Shown: positions 54,069 to 63,247, numbered from the stretch's first letter. The stretch is DNA of 64,000 bases from Pseudolabrys sp. Root1462 (GCF_001426945.1 NZ_LMFS01000001.1:1391757-1455756); one strand, 5' to 3'. The notes: a model not told the origin generated them from the letters alone. Made by a program: numbers and translations.

Positions 54069-55982
54069 GTGCGTTTGGGCGACGTCGACGAGGGTGCGCC
54101 GGGCTTCGGCCCGGCATTCCGAAAATTGGGCTGGTTGCGACCTCGCGCGATGCGGGCAGGTCGCGGCGCGCCCGCGCGGGGCGCGATGCGGCGCTGGCTG
54201 TCGGCGCCGCGCGGCGTTGTGCTGCTCGCGCTGCTGACGCTGGGCGTCGCGCTGGTCAGCACCGCTGTCGGTTACGAAATCGCGCGTCACAGCGACGAGA
54301 ACCTCTGGGCCGAGCAGCGCACGGCGCTGCGCAACGCCACCAGCGAAATCCGCACCATGTTCGCGCACGGCCGCGACATCGACCAGCGCTTCGTTCGCAT
54401 GATCGAGAACAGCGCGCGGCTGCCGGATTTGAAATTCGAACTCGCGCCATCCGATGACGGCCGTGAGGTACAGCCGGTGATCGACGGCGACGGCCGCATT
54501 GCAGGGTTTTTCACCTGGCAAAGAACTGCGCCGACCACGGCGGCGATGGGCGCGCTGATGCCTTACATCGCAGCGCTGATGATAGTTCTGATCGCCTTCG
54601 CCATCTATTCGCTATGGCACCTTGGCCTCGCCGCCCGCGACCTGAGCGAAACCGAGGCGCTGGCACAACGCGCCGCCGATCAGGACAAGCTCACCGGAAT
54701 GCCCAATCACGCCAAGATGGTTGAGCTGCTTGATCTGGCACTGGCCGAACGCGAGCCGGGCGAAACCACGAGCTTCGTCGTTTTCGAACTCGACGGTATG
54801 GCCGACGTCACCGCCAACTTCGGCGTCCTCGGCAGCGACGAACTCATCATCGCGGTGGCCGATCGCATCCGTGAGGCGGCGCCGCCCGAAGCCATTTGCG
54901 GACGGATCGGCAGCGACGAATTCGCCATGCTGATGACCACGGCCGATAACGTCGATGTCGACGCCATGGTCGCCGCGGTGCTGGAGAGCATTGCACGGCC
55001 GCACTGGCTGGAAACCGTTGTCCGTGTCAGCGCGCATGCCGGTTTTGCCCAGGCGCCTCACCATGCGGCGACCCGCGGCGAGCTGACGCGCCGGGCCGAA
55101 CTGGCGCTGCGTGCCGCGGCCGGCAAGGGGCCGGGCAGCCGGGTCGCCTTCGACGCACCGCTCGACAAGGTCTCGACCGACCAGAAATTCATCCAGCGCG
55201 AATTGCCGCGCGCCGTCAGCGCCAACGAACTCGAGCTGCATTATCAGCCGATCATCTCCGCCCATGGCGGCCGCATTGTCGGCGTCGAGGCGCTGCTGCG
55301 CTGGACGCATGCCACCCGCGGCCCGATCGGCCCGGCGATCTTCATTCCGATTGCCGAGCAGATGGGCCTCATGGACACGATCGGCGCCTTTGTGTTGCGC
55401 CGCGCCTTGCAGGAAGCCAAGCGCTGGCCGGATCTGTATATCGCCGTCAATCTGTCGCCGCTCCAAGTGCGCGACGGCTCGATCGTCGAGGTGGTGCGCT
55501 CGGCGCTCGAGGACAGTGGCGTGCCGCCGTCGCGGCTGATGCTGGAAATCACCGAAGGCGTGCTGGTCGACAATCCGGATGAGATGGTACGCCGCATCGA
55601 GGATCTGCACGGGCTCGGCGTACGGGTCGCGCTCGACGATTTCGGCTCGGGCTATTCGAACCTCGGCTACCTTCAGCGGTTTCCGCTCGACAAGCTCAAG
55701 ATCGATCGCAGCTTCGTCACCGCCTTGGGCGCCTCCGCGAATGGCGGCGTCATCATCCAGGCCATCGTCGCGCTGGGTCGCGCGCTCGGCCTGTCGATCC
55801 TCGTCGAGGGGGTCGAGACCGAACAGCAGCGCGTGCTGTTGCGGCTCGCCGGTTGCGACGAGATGCAGGGCTTCCTGTTTGCCAAGCCCGCGCCGGCCGC
55901 CGCGATCGACCGCTTGCTCGCCCAGCAGAAGCGCGGCGGCGGCATGACGGTACCGGAAGGGCCGGCGGCACAGAGTGCGTGA
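54069..55982 (+). CDS. membrane GGDEF-EAL protein, probable cyclic di-GMP phosphodiesterase
   Basis: The 637-residue protein has membrane helices at about 49-70 and 160-185 flanking a periplasmic loop, a degenerate GGDEF domain, and a C-terminal EAL domain. The GGDEF motif reads GSDEF (281-285) and the substrate segment is altered (ELDGMADVTANFGVLGSDEL), so cyclase activity is doubtful. The EAL domain keeps EALLRW (407-412), LEITEGVLVDN and ALDDFGSGYSNLGYLQRFPLDKLKIDRSFV, so it should cleave cyclic di-GMP. The annotated start is a GTG at 54069. Starts at 54150 or 54186 are also possible. Confidence 0.87.
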   Translation: MRLGDVDEGAPGFGPAFRKLGWLRPRAMRAGRGAPARGAMRRWLSAPRGVVLLALLTLGVALVSTAVGYEIARHSDENLWAEQRTALRNATSEIRTMFAHGRDIDQRFVRMIENSARLPDLKFELAPSDDGREVQPVIDGDGRIAGFFTWQRTAPTTAAMGALMPYIAALMIVLIAFAIYSLWHLGLAARDLSETEALAQRAADQDKLTGMPNHAKMVELLDLALAEREPGETTSFVVFELDGMADVTANFGVLGSDELIIAVADRIREAAPPEAICGRIGSDEFAMLMTTADNVDVDAMVAAVLESIARPHWLETVVRVSAHAGFAQAPHHAATRGELTRRAELALRAAAGKGPGSRVAFDAPLDKVSTDQKFIQRELPRAVSANELELHYQPIISAHGGRIVGVEALLRWTHATRGPIGPAIFIPIAEQMGLMDTIGAFVLRRALQEAKRWPDLYIAVNLSPLQVRDGSIVEVVRSALEDSGVPPSRLMLEITEGVLVDNPDEMVRRIEDLHGLGVRVALDDFGSGYSNLGYLQRFPLDKLKIDRSFVTALGASANGGVIIQAIVALGRALGLSILVEGVETEQQRVLLRLAGCDEMQGFLFAKPAPAAAIDRLLAQQKRGGGMTVPEGPAAQSA

Positions 55983-56128
55983 TTTTCTGTCGTGATCGCC
56001 TTGCCCGGCGAAACGAAGACGCGGCCGCCGTCCGGTCATACGACGGAAAATTCCGGATTTATTCTTCGTTTCGCCGCCACCCTGAATGTGTCTAGAGTTG
56101 CCGCACAATAAATCGCGGAGGCAACCCC

Positions 56129-57301
56129 ATGATCCCCAATGCCTGGTCGGGCTTCGATTTCGGGCTCGGCGACGATGCCGACATGCTGCGCAAGTCCGTC
56201 AGCGACTTTGCGCGCGACCGCATCGCGCCGCGCGCCGACGAGATCGACCGCAGTAATATATTTCCGCGCGATTTGTGGCCGGAGATGGGGGCGCTCGGCC
56301 TGCACGGCATTACGGTGAGCGAGGAGTATGGCGGCTCGGCGCTGGGGTACCTGGCGCATTGCGTGGCCATGGAGGAAGTATCGCGCGCTTCCGCCGCGGT
56401 GGGCCTGTCCTATGGCGCGCATTCCAATCTCTGCGTCAACCAGATCAATCGCAACGGCAGTGAAGCGCAGAAGCGCAAATATCTCCCCAAGCTTGTCTCC
56501 GGCGAACAGGTCGGCGCATTGGCGATGTCGGAGCCGGGTGCCGGGTCCGATGTGGTGTCGATGAAGACGCGCGCCGACAAGGTCGGCGACCGCTACGTGC
56601 TCAACGGCTCGAAGATGTGGATCACCAACGGGCCGGTGGCCGATACACTCGTGATCTATGCCAAGACCGATCGCACCGCGGGTGCGCGCGGCATCACCGC
56701 CTTCATCGTTGAGAAGGGGTTCAAGGGCTTTGCCCCGGCGCAGAAGCTCGACAAGCTCGGCATGCGCGGCTCCGATACGTCCGAACTTGTCTTCACCGAT
56801 TGCGAGGTGCCCGAAGAAAACGTCCTCGGCGTCGAGGGCAACGGCGTCAATGTCCTGATGTCCGGCCTCGATTATGAGCGCGTCGTGCTCGCCGCCGGTC
56901 CGCTCGGCATCATGCAGGCCTGCATGGACGTCGTGATCCCTTACGTCCACGACCGCCAGCAGTTCGGGCAGGCCATCGGCCGATTCCAGTTGATTCAGGC
57001 CAAGCTCGCCGACATGTATGTGACGATGAACGCGGCCAAGGCTTACGTTTACGCGGTGGCGAAGGCCTGCGACGACGGCCGCACCACGCGCGAAGACGCC
57101 GCCGGCGCCATTCTCTATGCCGCCGAACGCGCGACCTGGATGGCGCTGGAGGCGATCCAGTGTCTGGGCGGCAATGGCTACATCAACGACTTCCCGACGG
57201 GCCGCCTGCTGCGCGACGCCAAGCTGTACGAGATTGGCGCGGGCACGAGCGAAATCCGCCGTATGCTGATCGGCCGGGAGATCTTCGAGAAGACGCGGTG
57301 A
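56129..57301 (+). CDS. ivd: isovaleryl-CoA dehydrogenase
   Basis: The 390-residue acyl-CoA dehydrogenase oxidises isovaleryl-CoA to 3-methylcrotonyl-CoA in leucine breakdown, passing electrons to ETF. The FAD-binding and family blocks [36 protein letters not shown] and [19 protein letters not shown] are present. The catalytic Glu250 in [13 protein letters not shown] is in the position specific to isovaleryl-CoA dehydrogenase rather than the C-terminal position of other family members. The methylcrotonyl-CoA carboxylase genes that usually follow are absent. A VOC gene follows after 19 bases. Confidence 0.9.
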   Translation: MIPNAWSGFDFGLGDDADMLRKSVSDFARDRIAPRADEIDRSNIFPRDLWPEMGALGLHGITVSEEYGGSALGYLAHCVAMEEVSRASAAVGLSYGAHSNLCVNQINRNGSEAQKRKYLPKLVSGEQVGALAMSEPGAGSDVVSMKTRADKVGDRYVLNGSKMWITNGPVADTLVIYAKTDRTAGARGITAFIVEKGFKGFAPAQKLDKLGMRGSDTSELVFTDCEVPEENVLGVEGNGVNVLMSGLDYERVVLAAGPLGIMQACMDVVIPYVHDRQQFGQAIGRFQLIQAKLADMYVTMNAAKAYVYAVAKACDDGRTTREDAAGAILYAAERATWMALEAIQCLGGNGYINDFPTGRLLRDAKLYEIGAGTSEIRRMLIGREIFEKTR

Positions 57302-57320
57302 CCTGAGGGAGCGTTCGGGA

Positions 57321-57716
57321 ATGCAAGTGACGGTGCAGCCTTTCCTGATGTTCGACGGCAAGGCCGAGGAAGCGATGAATTTCTATGTATCGCTTTTTCC
57401 CGAGGGCCGGGTCACCGACATCAGCCGCTATGGCCCCGGCGAGCAGGGCAAGGAAGGTTCGGTCAAGGTGGCCAAATTCACGCTCGCCGGTCAAAGCGTG
57501 ATGTGCATCGACAGTCCGGTGAAGCATGCCTTCACCTTCACGCCCGCGTTCTCGTTCTTCGTCGACGTCACGTCCGAGTCGGAACTGCGCCGCTTCGCGG
57601 CCGAATTGGGCGAGCGTGGCGGCGTATTGATGCCGCTCGCCAATTACGGCTTCAGCCGGCTCTTCACCTGGATCAACGATCGCTTCGGCGTCTCCTGGCA
57701 GCTCAACCTGCCGTGA
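57321..57716 (+). CDS. VOC family protein (PhnB/3-demethylubiquinone methyltransferase-like)
   Basis: This 131-residue protein is a single glyoxalase/bleomycin-resistance-fold unit of the PhnB group, with VQPFLMFDGKAEEAMNFYVSLFPEGRVTDISRYGPGEQG, the strand KVAKFTLAGQSVMCIDS and the closing GFSRLFTWINDRFGVSWQLNL. Metal-binding residues are few, so it may not be a classical enzyme. It starts 19 bases after ivd and may be cotranscribed. Confidence 0.83.
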   Translation: MQVTVQPFLMFDGKAEEAMNFYVSLFPEGRVTDISRYGPGEQGKEGSVKVAKFTLAGQSVMCIDSPVKHAFTFTPAFSFFVDVTSESELRRFAAELGERGGVLMPLANYGFSRLFTWINDRFGVSWQLNLP

Positions 57717-57733
57717 GGTGACGCCCGTCGCGC

Positions 57734-58846
57734 TCAGCGATGCACGGAAACCGCCTGCGCGCGTCGGTGACGCGCCAGCGCGTGCTCGATCAGCACATCC
57801 ATCAATTTATCCTGCGGCAGGCCGCTCGCCTCCCAGAGTTTGGGATACATGCTGATATTGGTGAAGCCGGGCAGGGTGTTGGCCTCGTTCACCAGGATCC
57901 GCTCGCCGCTGAGGAAGAAATCGATCCGCGCCATGCCTTCGCAGCACAAGGTCTTGAAGGTCTTGATCGCAAGCGTCTTGAAGGTCTCGCTCTGCTGCTT
58001 TGACAGCTTCGCCGGCACGACGAGTGCGGCGCCCGCGGCGTCGATGTATTTGGCGTCGTACGAATAGAAGCCGTGCTTGCTGTCCGGCACAATTTCTCCA
58101 AGCTCGGATGCGTGCGTCTCGCCTTTGCCGTCCTCGAGCACCGAACATTCGATTTCGCGCACCGCGGGGATGTTCTCCTCGATCAGGATCTTCCTGTCGA
58201 AGCGGAAGGCCTGCTCGCAGGCCGCCTTGAATTCTTCCGCCGAGGTCGCGCGGGAGACGCCAACCGACGAACCCATATTGGCGGGCTTCACGAACAACTC
58301 AGCGGTGCCGACGGCGCGGACGGCGTCGTCATAGGTCGGCAGTGTGGAGGCGGTGACCGACAGGAAGCGCGACGTGGGCAGGCCGGCGTCACGGATCAAG
58401 CGCTTGGCGACATCCTTGTCCATCGACACAGCCGATCCCACCACACCCGAGCCGACATAGGGCACGTCGGCGAGTTCAAGCGCGCCCTGGACCGTGCCGT
58501 CCTCACCATGCGGGCCGTGCAGCACGGGAAAGACCGCATCGATGGCCGGCAATTCGCGGCCTGCGTCTCCGGTGACCTGGGTGAGCACGGCGCGTCCGTG
58601 GCCGCCCGGCAGGAACGTCAGTTGCGGGCCCGATTCCGGCACCGTGAGCGGTGAGGCCCCGGTTCCGGCGCCATTGCCGGCGTCGGCGGCGATCCAGCGT
58701 CCATCGCGCGTAATGCCGACGAGAACCGCCTCATAGCGGTCAGGATCGAGCGAGCGGAGGACGTTGGCGGCCGAAGCCCGTGACACATCGTGCTCGGCCG
58801 AACGGCCGCCGAACAGGATGGCGACTCTGAGCTTTTTGCCTTGCAT
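57734..58846 (-). CDS. ddl: D-alanine-D-alanine ligase (DdlA type)
   Basis: This 370-residue ATP-grasp ligase makes D-alanyl-D-alanine for peptidoglycan. The N-terminal LRVAILFGGRSAEHDVSRASAANVL, the GPHGEDGTVQGALELADVPYVGSGV segment, the ATP-binding VKPANMGSSVGVSR and the C-terminal ARIDFFLSGERILVNEANTLPGFTNISMYPKLW are complete. The length and the longer central insert resemble DdlA rather than the shorter DdlB of mur clusters. The ATG at 58846 follows GGGGAG by eight bases. One 36 bases upstream is less likely. Confidence 0.93.
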   Translation of the reverse strand: MQGKKLRVAILFGGRSAEHDVSRASAANVLRSLDPDRYEAVLVGITRDGRWIAADAGNGAGTGASPLTVPESGPQLTFLPGGHGRAVLTQVTGDAGRELPAIDAVFPVLHGPHGEDGTVQGALELADVPYVGSGVVGSAVSMDKDVAKRLIRDAGLPTSRFLSVTASTLPTYDDAVRAVGTAELFVKPANMGSSVGVSRATSAEEFKAACEQAFRFDRKILIEENIPAVREIECSVLEDGKGETHASELGEIVPDSKHGFYSYDAKYIDAAGAALVVPAKLSKQQSETFKTLAIKTFKTLCCEGMARIDFFLSGERILVNEANTLPGFTNISMYPKLWEASGLPQDKLMDVLIEHALARHRRAQAVSVHR

Positions 58847-58987
58847 ATCAACGACTCCCCGGTTGGCCGGACCTTTAGCCATGGGGCGCCAAAGCGCAAG
58901 GCCGCGGTCGCGGCGGGACCGTTAACCTTCGCTTTCCCGAATCGGCTCATCCATTGACCGACCAGAGCTCAGCCAGTGGAGGTCCGC

Positions 58988-59272
58988 ATGATGCGTGTGC
59001 GATTGAAGGCCGACGGCCGGATCGTGGAAATCGCGCCCGACGGCAGCGAGGTCACGCTCGAGCACAGGGATCCGGCGGCCTTCGTGCGTCAGGTGCGTAC
59101 GCGCTGCGGGCTGACGCAGGCGGCTTTCGCGGAAAAGATCGAGGTGCCGATCGAGACCGTGCGCAATTGGGAGCAGGGCAAGCGCAATCCGCGCGGGCCG
59201 GCGCGGGCGCTGTTGAAGCTGATCGACAAGGCGCCGGAAGCGGCCTTCGCCGCGCTCGGCGGCAGGCGCTAG
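58988..59272 (+). CDS. small helix-turn-helix (XRE-like) protein
   Basis: The 94-residue protein has a strand-rich start (MRVRLKADGRIVEIAPDGSEVTLEH) and a C-terminal HTH: FVRQVRTRCGLTQAAFAEKIEVPIETVRNWEQGKRNPRGPARALLKLIDKAPEAAF. It resembles HigA/NadS-type antitoxins and DNA-binding partners, but no toxin-like gene is adjacent. The ATG at 58988 follows GGAGG. GTG at 58976 and ATG at 58991 are alternatives. It overlaps the end of the FTR1 gene on the other strand by four bases. Confidence 0.75.
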   Translation: MMRVRLKADGRIVEIAPDGSEVTLEHRDPAAFVRQVRTRCGLTQAAFAEKIEVPIETVRNWEQGKRNPRGPARALLKLIDKAPEAAFAALGGRR

Positions 59273-60093
59273 ACCCTTACGGGCCGCGCCTCGGGGCGGT
59301 AGCGGGCAATCCGCATCAGCACGTACATCGCCGCCAGTGTGCCGATATAGGCGACGATCTGCAGCGCCGTCGGCTGTGACACGTAGCCGATCAGCGTGTG
59401 CATGAGCTGGCCGAACAGGCTCTTCTCGCTCAAGAGCCATGATGTATCCCACACCGTCTCGCCCATACGGTCGATGACGCCGGCGTTGTAGAGAAACTGC
59501 GCCGATTGCGCGGCCATGCCGGCGGCGAGCAGGGCGATCAGCCAGCTGGTCACCGAGAAAATATAACGCTGCGGGATGGCGAGCAGGCCGGCATAGGTCA
59601 AAGCGGTGAAGGCCGCGCCGGCGACGATGCCGAGCACGCCGCCGCTGAGCAGCGACAGGCCCGACGTGCCTTGCGCGAAGATGCCGTAGAGGAACAGCAC
59701 GACTTCCGAGCCTTCGCGCAACACCGCGAGGCCGACCACCACGGCGAGGGCGGTGAGCGGCTTGGCGCCTTCGCTGACTTCGCTGCCAATCTGACGCATT
59801 TCGGCGGCGATCTCGCGGCCGTGCCGCGCCATCCAGGCGTTGTGCCACATCAGCATGACGACGGCGACGCCGAGCACGGTGGCATTGAACAGTTCCTGGC
59901 CCGCGCCTTCGAACGCCTGCGAAATCGCGCCCGCGAACAAAGCCACGACGCCGGCGCCGAGAATGCCGGCGCAGACGCCGATCGCGATCCAGCGGCCGCG
60001 GCCGATCACGCCGCGCGTTGCCGCCATCACGATGCCGATGATGAGACCGGCCTCGATGACTTCACGAAAGACGATGATCAGGGCGCCGAGCAT
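59269..60093 (-). CDS. FTR1 family iron permease
   Basis: The 274-residue membrane protein has seven helices with two iron-binding acidic motifs: REVIEAGLIIGIV at the start and LREGSEVVLFLYGIF in the middle (the REXXE pair of Ftr1/EfeU). It moves ferric (or oxidised ferrous) iron across the inner membrane. The cupredoxin gene lies just upstream on the same strand (87-base gap), forming a minimal EfeUO-like unit without the DyP peroxidase EfeB. Confidence 0.9.
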   Translation of the reverse strand: MLGALIIVFREVIEAGLIIGIVMAATRGVIGRGRWIAIGVCAGILGAGVVALFAGAISQAFEGAGQELFNATVLGVAVVMLMWHNAWMARHGREIAAEMRQIGSEVSEGAKPLTALAVVVGLAVLREGSEVVLFLYGIFAQGTSGLSLLSGGVLGIVAGAAFTALTYAGLLAIPQRYIFSVTSWLIALLAAGMAAQSAQFLYNAGVIDRMGETVWDTSWLLSEKSLFGQLMHTLIGYVSQPTALQIVAYIGTLAAMYVLMRIARYRPEARPVRV

Positions 60094-60180
60094 GGTGTTT
60101 CTTCAGCCGTTCATGACGCGAGTGCAACTTATTCCGAACTGCGGCGCAGGCCGCAACTCCGGTATCTCCCGCAGGTGGAG

Positions 60181-60513
60181 CTATTCGGCGATGACGACGC
60201 CCTTGGCGGTATCCTCGTGGAATTCGCCGAAGAAATCGTAACGACCGGGCTTGAGCGGTCCGATGCGCACGGTGGCCTTGGAGCCGCCCGGGATAACCTT
60301 CTCGACCTTCAGAGAGTTGCTCTCGAACTCTTCCGGCGTGTCATCGCTGTTCACGACGGTGATGGCGACGCGCTTGTTGGCCGGCACCTTCAGCTCGCTC
60401 GGCGTGAACTTGTGGTCCTTGATGGTCAGGGTGAAGTCGTCGGCCGCCTGCGCGGCGGCGGGCGCGAGGGCCACGAAGGCGGCAAGAGCGGCAGCGGTGA
60501 GAAAGGTGCGCAT
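60181..60513 (-). CDS. periplasmic cupredoxin-domain protein, iron-uptake partner
   Basis: The 110-residue protein has a signal peptide (FLTAAALAAFVALAPAAAQA) and a cupredoxin-like beta sandwich (DFTLTIKDHKFTPSELKVPANKRVAITVVNSDDTPEEFES...) resembling the N-terminal domain of EfeO. Residues Glu/Asp/Met replace a full type I copper site, so it may hold iron or copper for the FTR1 permease. A candidate iron-responsive box lies 74 bases upstream of the ATG. The pair is likely one transcript. Confidence 0.85.
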   Translation of the reverse strand: MRTFLTAAALAAFVALAPAAAQAADDFTLTIKDHKFTPSELKVPANKRVAITVVNSDDTPEEFESNSLKVEKVIPGGSKATVRIGPLKPGRYDFFGEFHEDTAKGVVIAE

Positions 60514-60586
60514 GATGGTCCCGGTTTTGCTTCGTCGGGCTCACAAAAGCATTAAAGCGATCCGATGCAAGTCCTTATTTTTACTC

Positions 60587-60600
60587 TTGAATTATTCCAA
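60587..60600. promoter_or_regulatory. candidate Irr-type iron control element
   Basis: On the minus strand the sequence is TTGGAATAATTCAA, which contains GAA-N3-TTC within nearly symmetric arms, close to the ICE motif of Bradyrhizobium-type Irr (TTTAGAA-N3-TTCTAAA). It lies 74 bases before the cupredoxin start in an AT-rich stretch. The match is partial. Confidence 0.5.
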
Positions 60601-60786
60601 TGTGAGAAGGCGGCCCAATCGCTTGACCGGCCGGCCGATGTTGCGGGGGCGCCGTAACATTACAAATTGTGCAGGTTCGGCCGCCGTGCCGCCGGGCCGG
60701 CCTGCACTGGCGGCGGTTGGCAGGGGCCGCGGCAGGGGGCATTCTCCCGGCCCGCGGTCGTCCGCCCCTGCCGGAGAGTTTCGTTT

Positions 60787-61611
60787 ATGCAATACGTCGA
60801 TGCCAATGGTGCCCACATCCCGCAGATCGGCCTCGGAACCATGCAGTTGACGGGGGAGGCCGGGACCAAGGCCATCCGGACTGCCCTCGATCTCGGTTAC
60901 AGGCACCTCGATACCGCGAACTTCTACGGCAATGAAAAAGAGAACGGCGCGGCACTGCGGGCCTCCGGGGTCAAGCGCGACGACGTCTTCATCACCACCA
61001 AGGTGCGCGAGAGCGACGCCCGCCCCGACGCCTTCGCCCGCAAGGTCGATGAGTGCCTTGCCAACCTGCAACTGCCCTATGTCGATCTGCTGCTGATCCA
61101 TTGGCCGAGCAAGGAGGTGCCGATCGCCGACACCATCGGCGCGCTGTGCAAGGCGAAGAAGGACGGCAAGGCACGGCATATAGGTGTTTCCAACTTCACC
61201 GTGGCATTGCTGGACGAGGCCTGGAAGGCGACCAGCGAGCCGCTGGTCTGCAACCAGATCGAGGCCCATCCCTTCATCAACCAGGACAAGGTGATCGACG
61301 CCTGCAAGCGGCGCGGCATGGCGGTGGTGGCCTATGTGCCGATCGCCCGGGGCAAGGTGCCCGGGGCCGAGGCGCTGGAACGCATCGGCAAGGCCCATGG
61401 CAAGAGCGCCGCGCAGGTGTCGCTGCGCTACCTGGTCGAGCGCGGCATGGTTTCGATTCCGCGTTCCTCCAATCCGGAGCACCTCAAGGCCAATCTCGAC
61501 GTGTTCGATTTCAAGCTCAGCGCCGCCGAGATGGCCGAACTGAAGAAGCTGAACGATACGAACATGCGCGTGGTCAATCCGCCGCATTCGCCGCAATGGG
61601 ATACGCCGTAA
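60787..61611 (+). CDS. aldo/keto reductase (2,5-diketogluconate reductase-like)
   Basis: The 274-residue AKR has the catalytic Asp and Tyr in HLDTANFYGNE, Lys in FITTKVRE, His in LLLIHWPSK, and the cofactor loop IPRSSNPEHLKANLDVFDF. The pattern is that of AKR5-type DKG/xylose reductase-like enzymes. The ATG at 60787 (MQYVDANGAHIPQIGLGT) is directly at the domain start. A longer frame upstream is GC-rich shadow. A second AKR gene follows after 14 bases. Confidence 0.87.
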   Translation: MQYVDANGAHIPQIGLGTMQLTGEAGTKAIRTALDLGYRHLDTANFYGNEKENGAALRASGVKRDDVFITTKVRESDARPDAFARKVDECLANLQLPYVDLLLIHWPSKEVPIADTIGALCKAKKDGKARHIGVSNFTVALLDEAWKATSEPLVCNQIEAHPFINQDKVIDACKRRGMAVVAYVPIARGKVPGAEALERIGKAHGKSAAQVSLRYLVERGMVSIPRSSNPEHLKANLDVFDFKLSAAEMAELKKLNDTNMRVVNPPHSPQWDTP

Positions 61612-61625
61612 CCGCGGAGGTCCAG

Positions 61626-62441
61626 ATGCAAACGGTCGAGGCCAACGGCTTCAAGATCCCGATCATCGGCCTGGGAACCTGGGAATTGCGCGGGCGCGAT
61701 TGCGCGCGTCTGGTGGAGCAGGCGATCCGTCTCGGCTATCGCCATATCGACACCGCGCAGATGTACGGCAACGAGGCGGAAGTCGGCGACGGCGTGCGCG
61801 CCTCGGGTCGGCGTGCCGAAGTCATGGTGACGACCAAGATCGCACGCACCAACCTGGCGCCGCACGACGTCGAGCATTCGGTCAAGGAGAGCCTCGGCAA
61901 ATTGCGGATCGACGAGATCGATCTGTTGCTGATCCACTGGCCGAACGATCGCATTCCGCTCGCCGAGACACTCGGCGCCATGGCGAAGCTGAAACAGGCC
62001 GGTTACGTCAAGCAGCTCGGTGTATCGAACTTCACCGTGGCGCTGCTCGATGAGGCGACCAAGGTGAGCAGCGAGCCGCTGGTGTGCAATCAGATCGAGT
62101 ATCACCCGTTCCTCGACCAATCGAAAGTGATGGCCGCCTGCAAACAGCACGACATCGCGGTCGTCGCCTATAGTCCGATCGCGCGCGGCTCGGCCAAGGG
62201 CAACGAGGTGCTCGAACGGATCGGCCGTGCCCATGGCAAGAGCGCAGCGCAAGTGTCGCTGCGCTGGCTGGTGCAGCAGGACGTCGTCGTCATCCCCCGC
62301 ACCAGCAAGCTCGAACGCCTCGCGGAGAATTTCGCGATCTTCGGCTTCACCTTGTCGGATGCCGAAATGGCAGAGATCGCCGGCCTGTCTCAAGCCGGCA
62401 AGCGGATCGTCAATCTGGCCTGGGCCCCGGCGTGGGATTGA
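61626..62441 (+). CDS. aldo/keto reductase, tandem paralog
   Basis: The 271-residue AKR shares the same features as its neighbour: HIDTAQMYGNE, MVTTKIAR, LLLIHWPND and VIPRTSKLERLAENFAIFGF. GGAGG lies seven bases before the ATG at 61626, 14 bases after the previous stop, so the pair is one operon. Differences are spread over the whole length, which suggests an old duplication rather than a recent one. Confidence 0.88.
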   Translation: MQTVEANGFKIPIIGLGTWELRGRDCARLVEQAIRLGYRHIDTAQMYGNEAEVGDGVRASGRRAEVMVTTKIARTNLAPHDVEHSVKESLGKLRIDEIDLLLIHWPNDRIPLAETLGAMAKLKQAGYVKQLGVSNFTVALLDEATKVSSEPLVCNQIEYHPFLDQSKVMAACKQHDIAVVAYSPIARGSAKGNEVLERIGRAHGKSAAQVSLRWLVQQDVVVIPRTSKLERLAENFAIFGFTLSDAEMAEIAGLSQAGKRIVNLAWAPAWD

Positions 62442-62498
62442 ACGAAATTGTTATCACCGCTTCGGCAGGCACATGGCGTCCTTCTGCGGGACGATAGG

Positions 62499-62516
62499 GA
62501 CAAGCCCGGCCATGAC
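62499..62516. repeat. short repeat, copy 2 (gacaagcccggccatgac)
   Basis: Identical over 18 bases to 3762-3779. It lies between the AKR pair and queC and ends about 18 bases before the queC ATG, so it may overlap the leader of that gene. Confidence 0.6.
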
Positions 62517-62533
62517 GGGTTAATGCTGGAGCC

Positions 62534-63247
62534 ATGACCATCGCCAACGACACCGCGCTCGTCCTGTTCTCCGGCGGGCAGGACTCCACCACCTGTCTCG
62601 GATGGGCGCTCGATCGTTTCGCCCGGGTCGAGACGGTCGGCTTCAATTACGGCCAGCGCCATGTGATCGAGCTGGAGATGCGGCCACGCCTGCGCGACTT
62701 GATCGCCGGCATCAAGCCGGCCTGGCGAGAGCGGCTGGGCGAAGACCACCTGATCGCCCTCGATGCGCTGTCCGCCATTTCGGAAACGGCGCTGACTCGC
62801 GAGACGGCGATCGCCTTTGCCGACGGCGGCCTACCCAACACCTTCGTGCCGGCGCGCAACCTGGTGTTCTTCACCTTCGCCGGCGCGCTGGCTTACCGGC
62901 GCGGCGCCCGGCACATCGTCGCCGGCATGTGCGAAACCGACTATTCCGGCTACCCCGATTGCCGTGACGATACGGTCAAGGCCATGCAGGTCGCGCTCAG
63001 CCTCGGCCTCGACCGCCGCGTCACCATCCACACGCCGCTGATGTGGGTGGACAAGGCCGGAACCTTCGCCATGGCGCGCGAGATCGCGGGGCAGGCATTC
63101 CTCGACCTCATTGTCGAAGAAACCCATACCTGCTACCTCGGCGACCGCTCGCACCGTCATCCTTGGGGTTATGGCTGCGGGGCGTGTCCGGCCTGCGAAC
63201 TGCGGGCACAGGGCTACGCCAAGTTCTGCGCCGACGGTCCTGCCTGA
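62534..63247 (+). CDS. queC: 7-cyano-7-deazaguanine synthase QueC
   Basis: The 237-residue enzyme converts 7-carboxy-7-deazaguanine to preQ0 with ATP and ammonia, on the queuosine tRNA modification path. The PP-loop SGGQDST is at 13-19. The zinc Cys set is C200, C215, C218 and C221 in CYLGDRS...[10 protein letters not shown]. The middle block [42 protein letters not shown] is typical. The VUT-family gene lies 44 bases downstream. Confidence 0.94.
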   Translation: MTIANDTALVLFSGGQDSTTCLGWALDRFARVETVGFNYGQRHVIELEMRPRLRDLIAGIKPAWRERLGEDHLIALDALSAISETALTRETAIAFADGGLPNTFVPARNLVFFTFAGALAYRRGARHIVAGMCETDYSGYPDCRDDTVKAMQVALSLGLDRRVTIHTPLMWVDKAGTFAMAREIAGQAFLDLIVEETHTCYLGDRSHRHPWGYGCGACPACELRAQGYAKFCADGPA

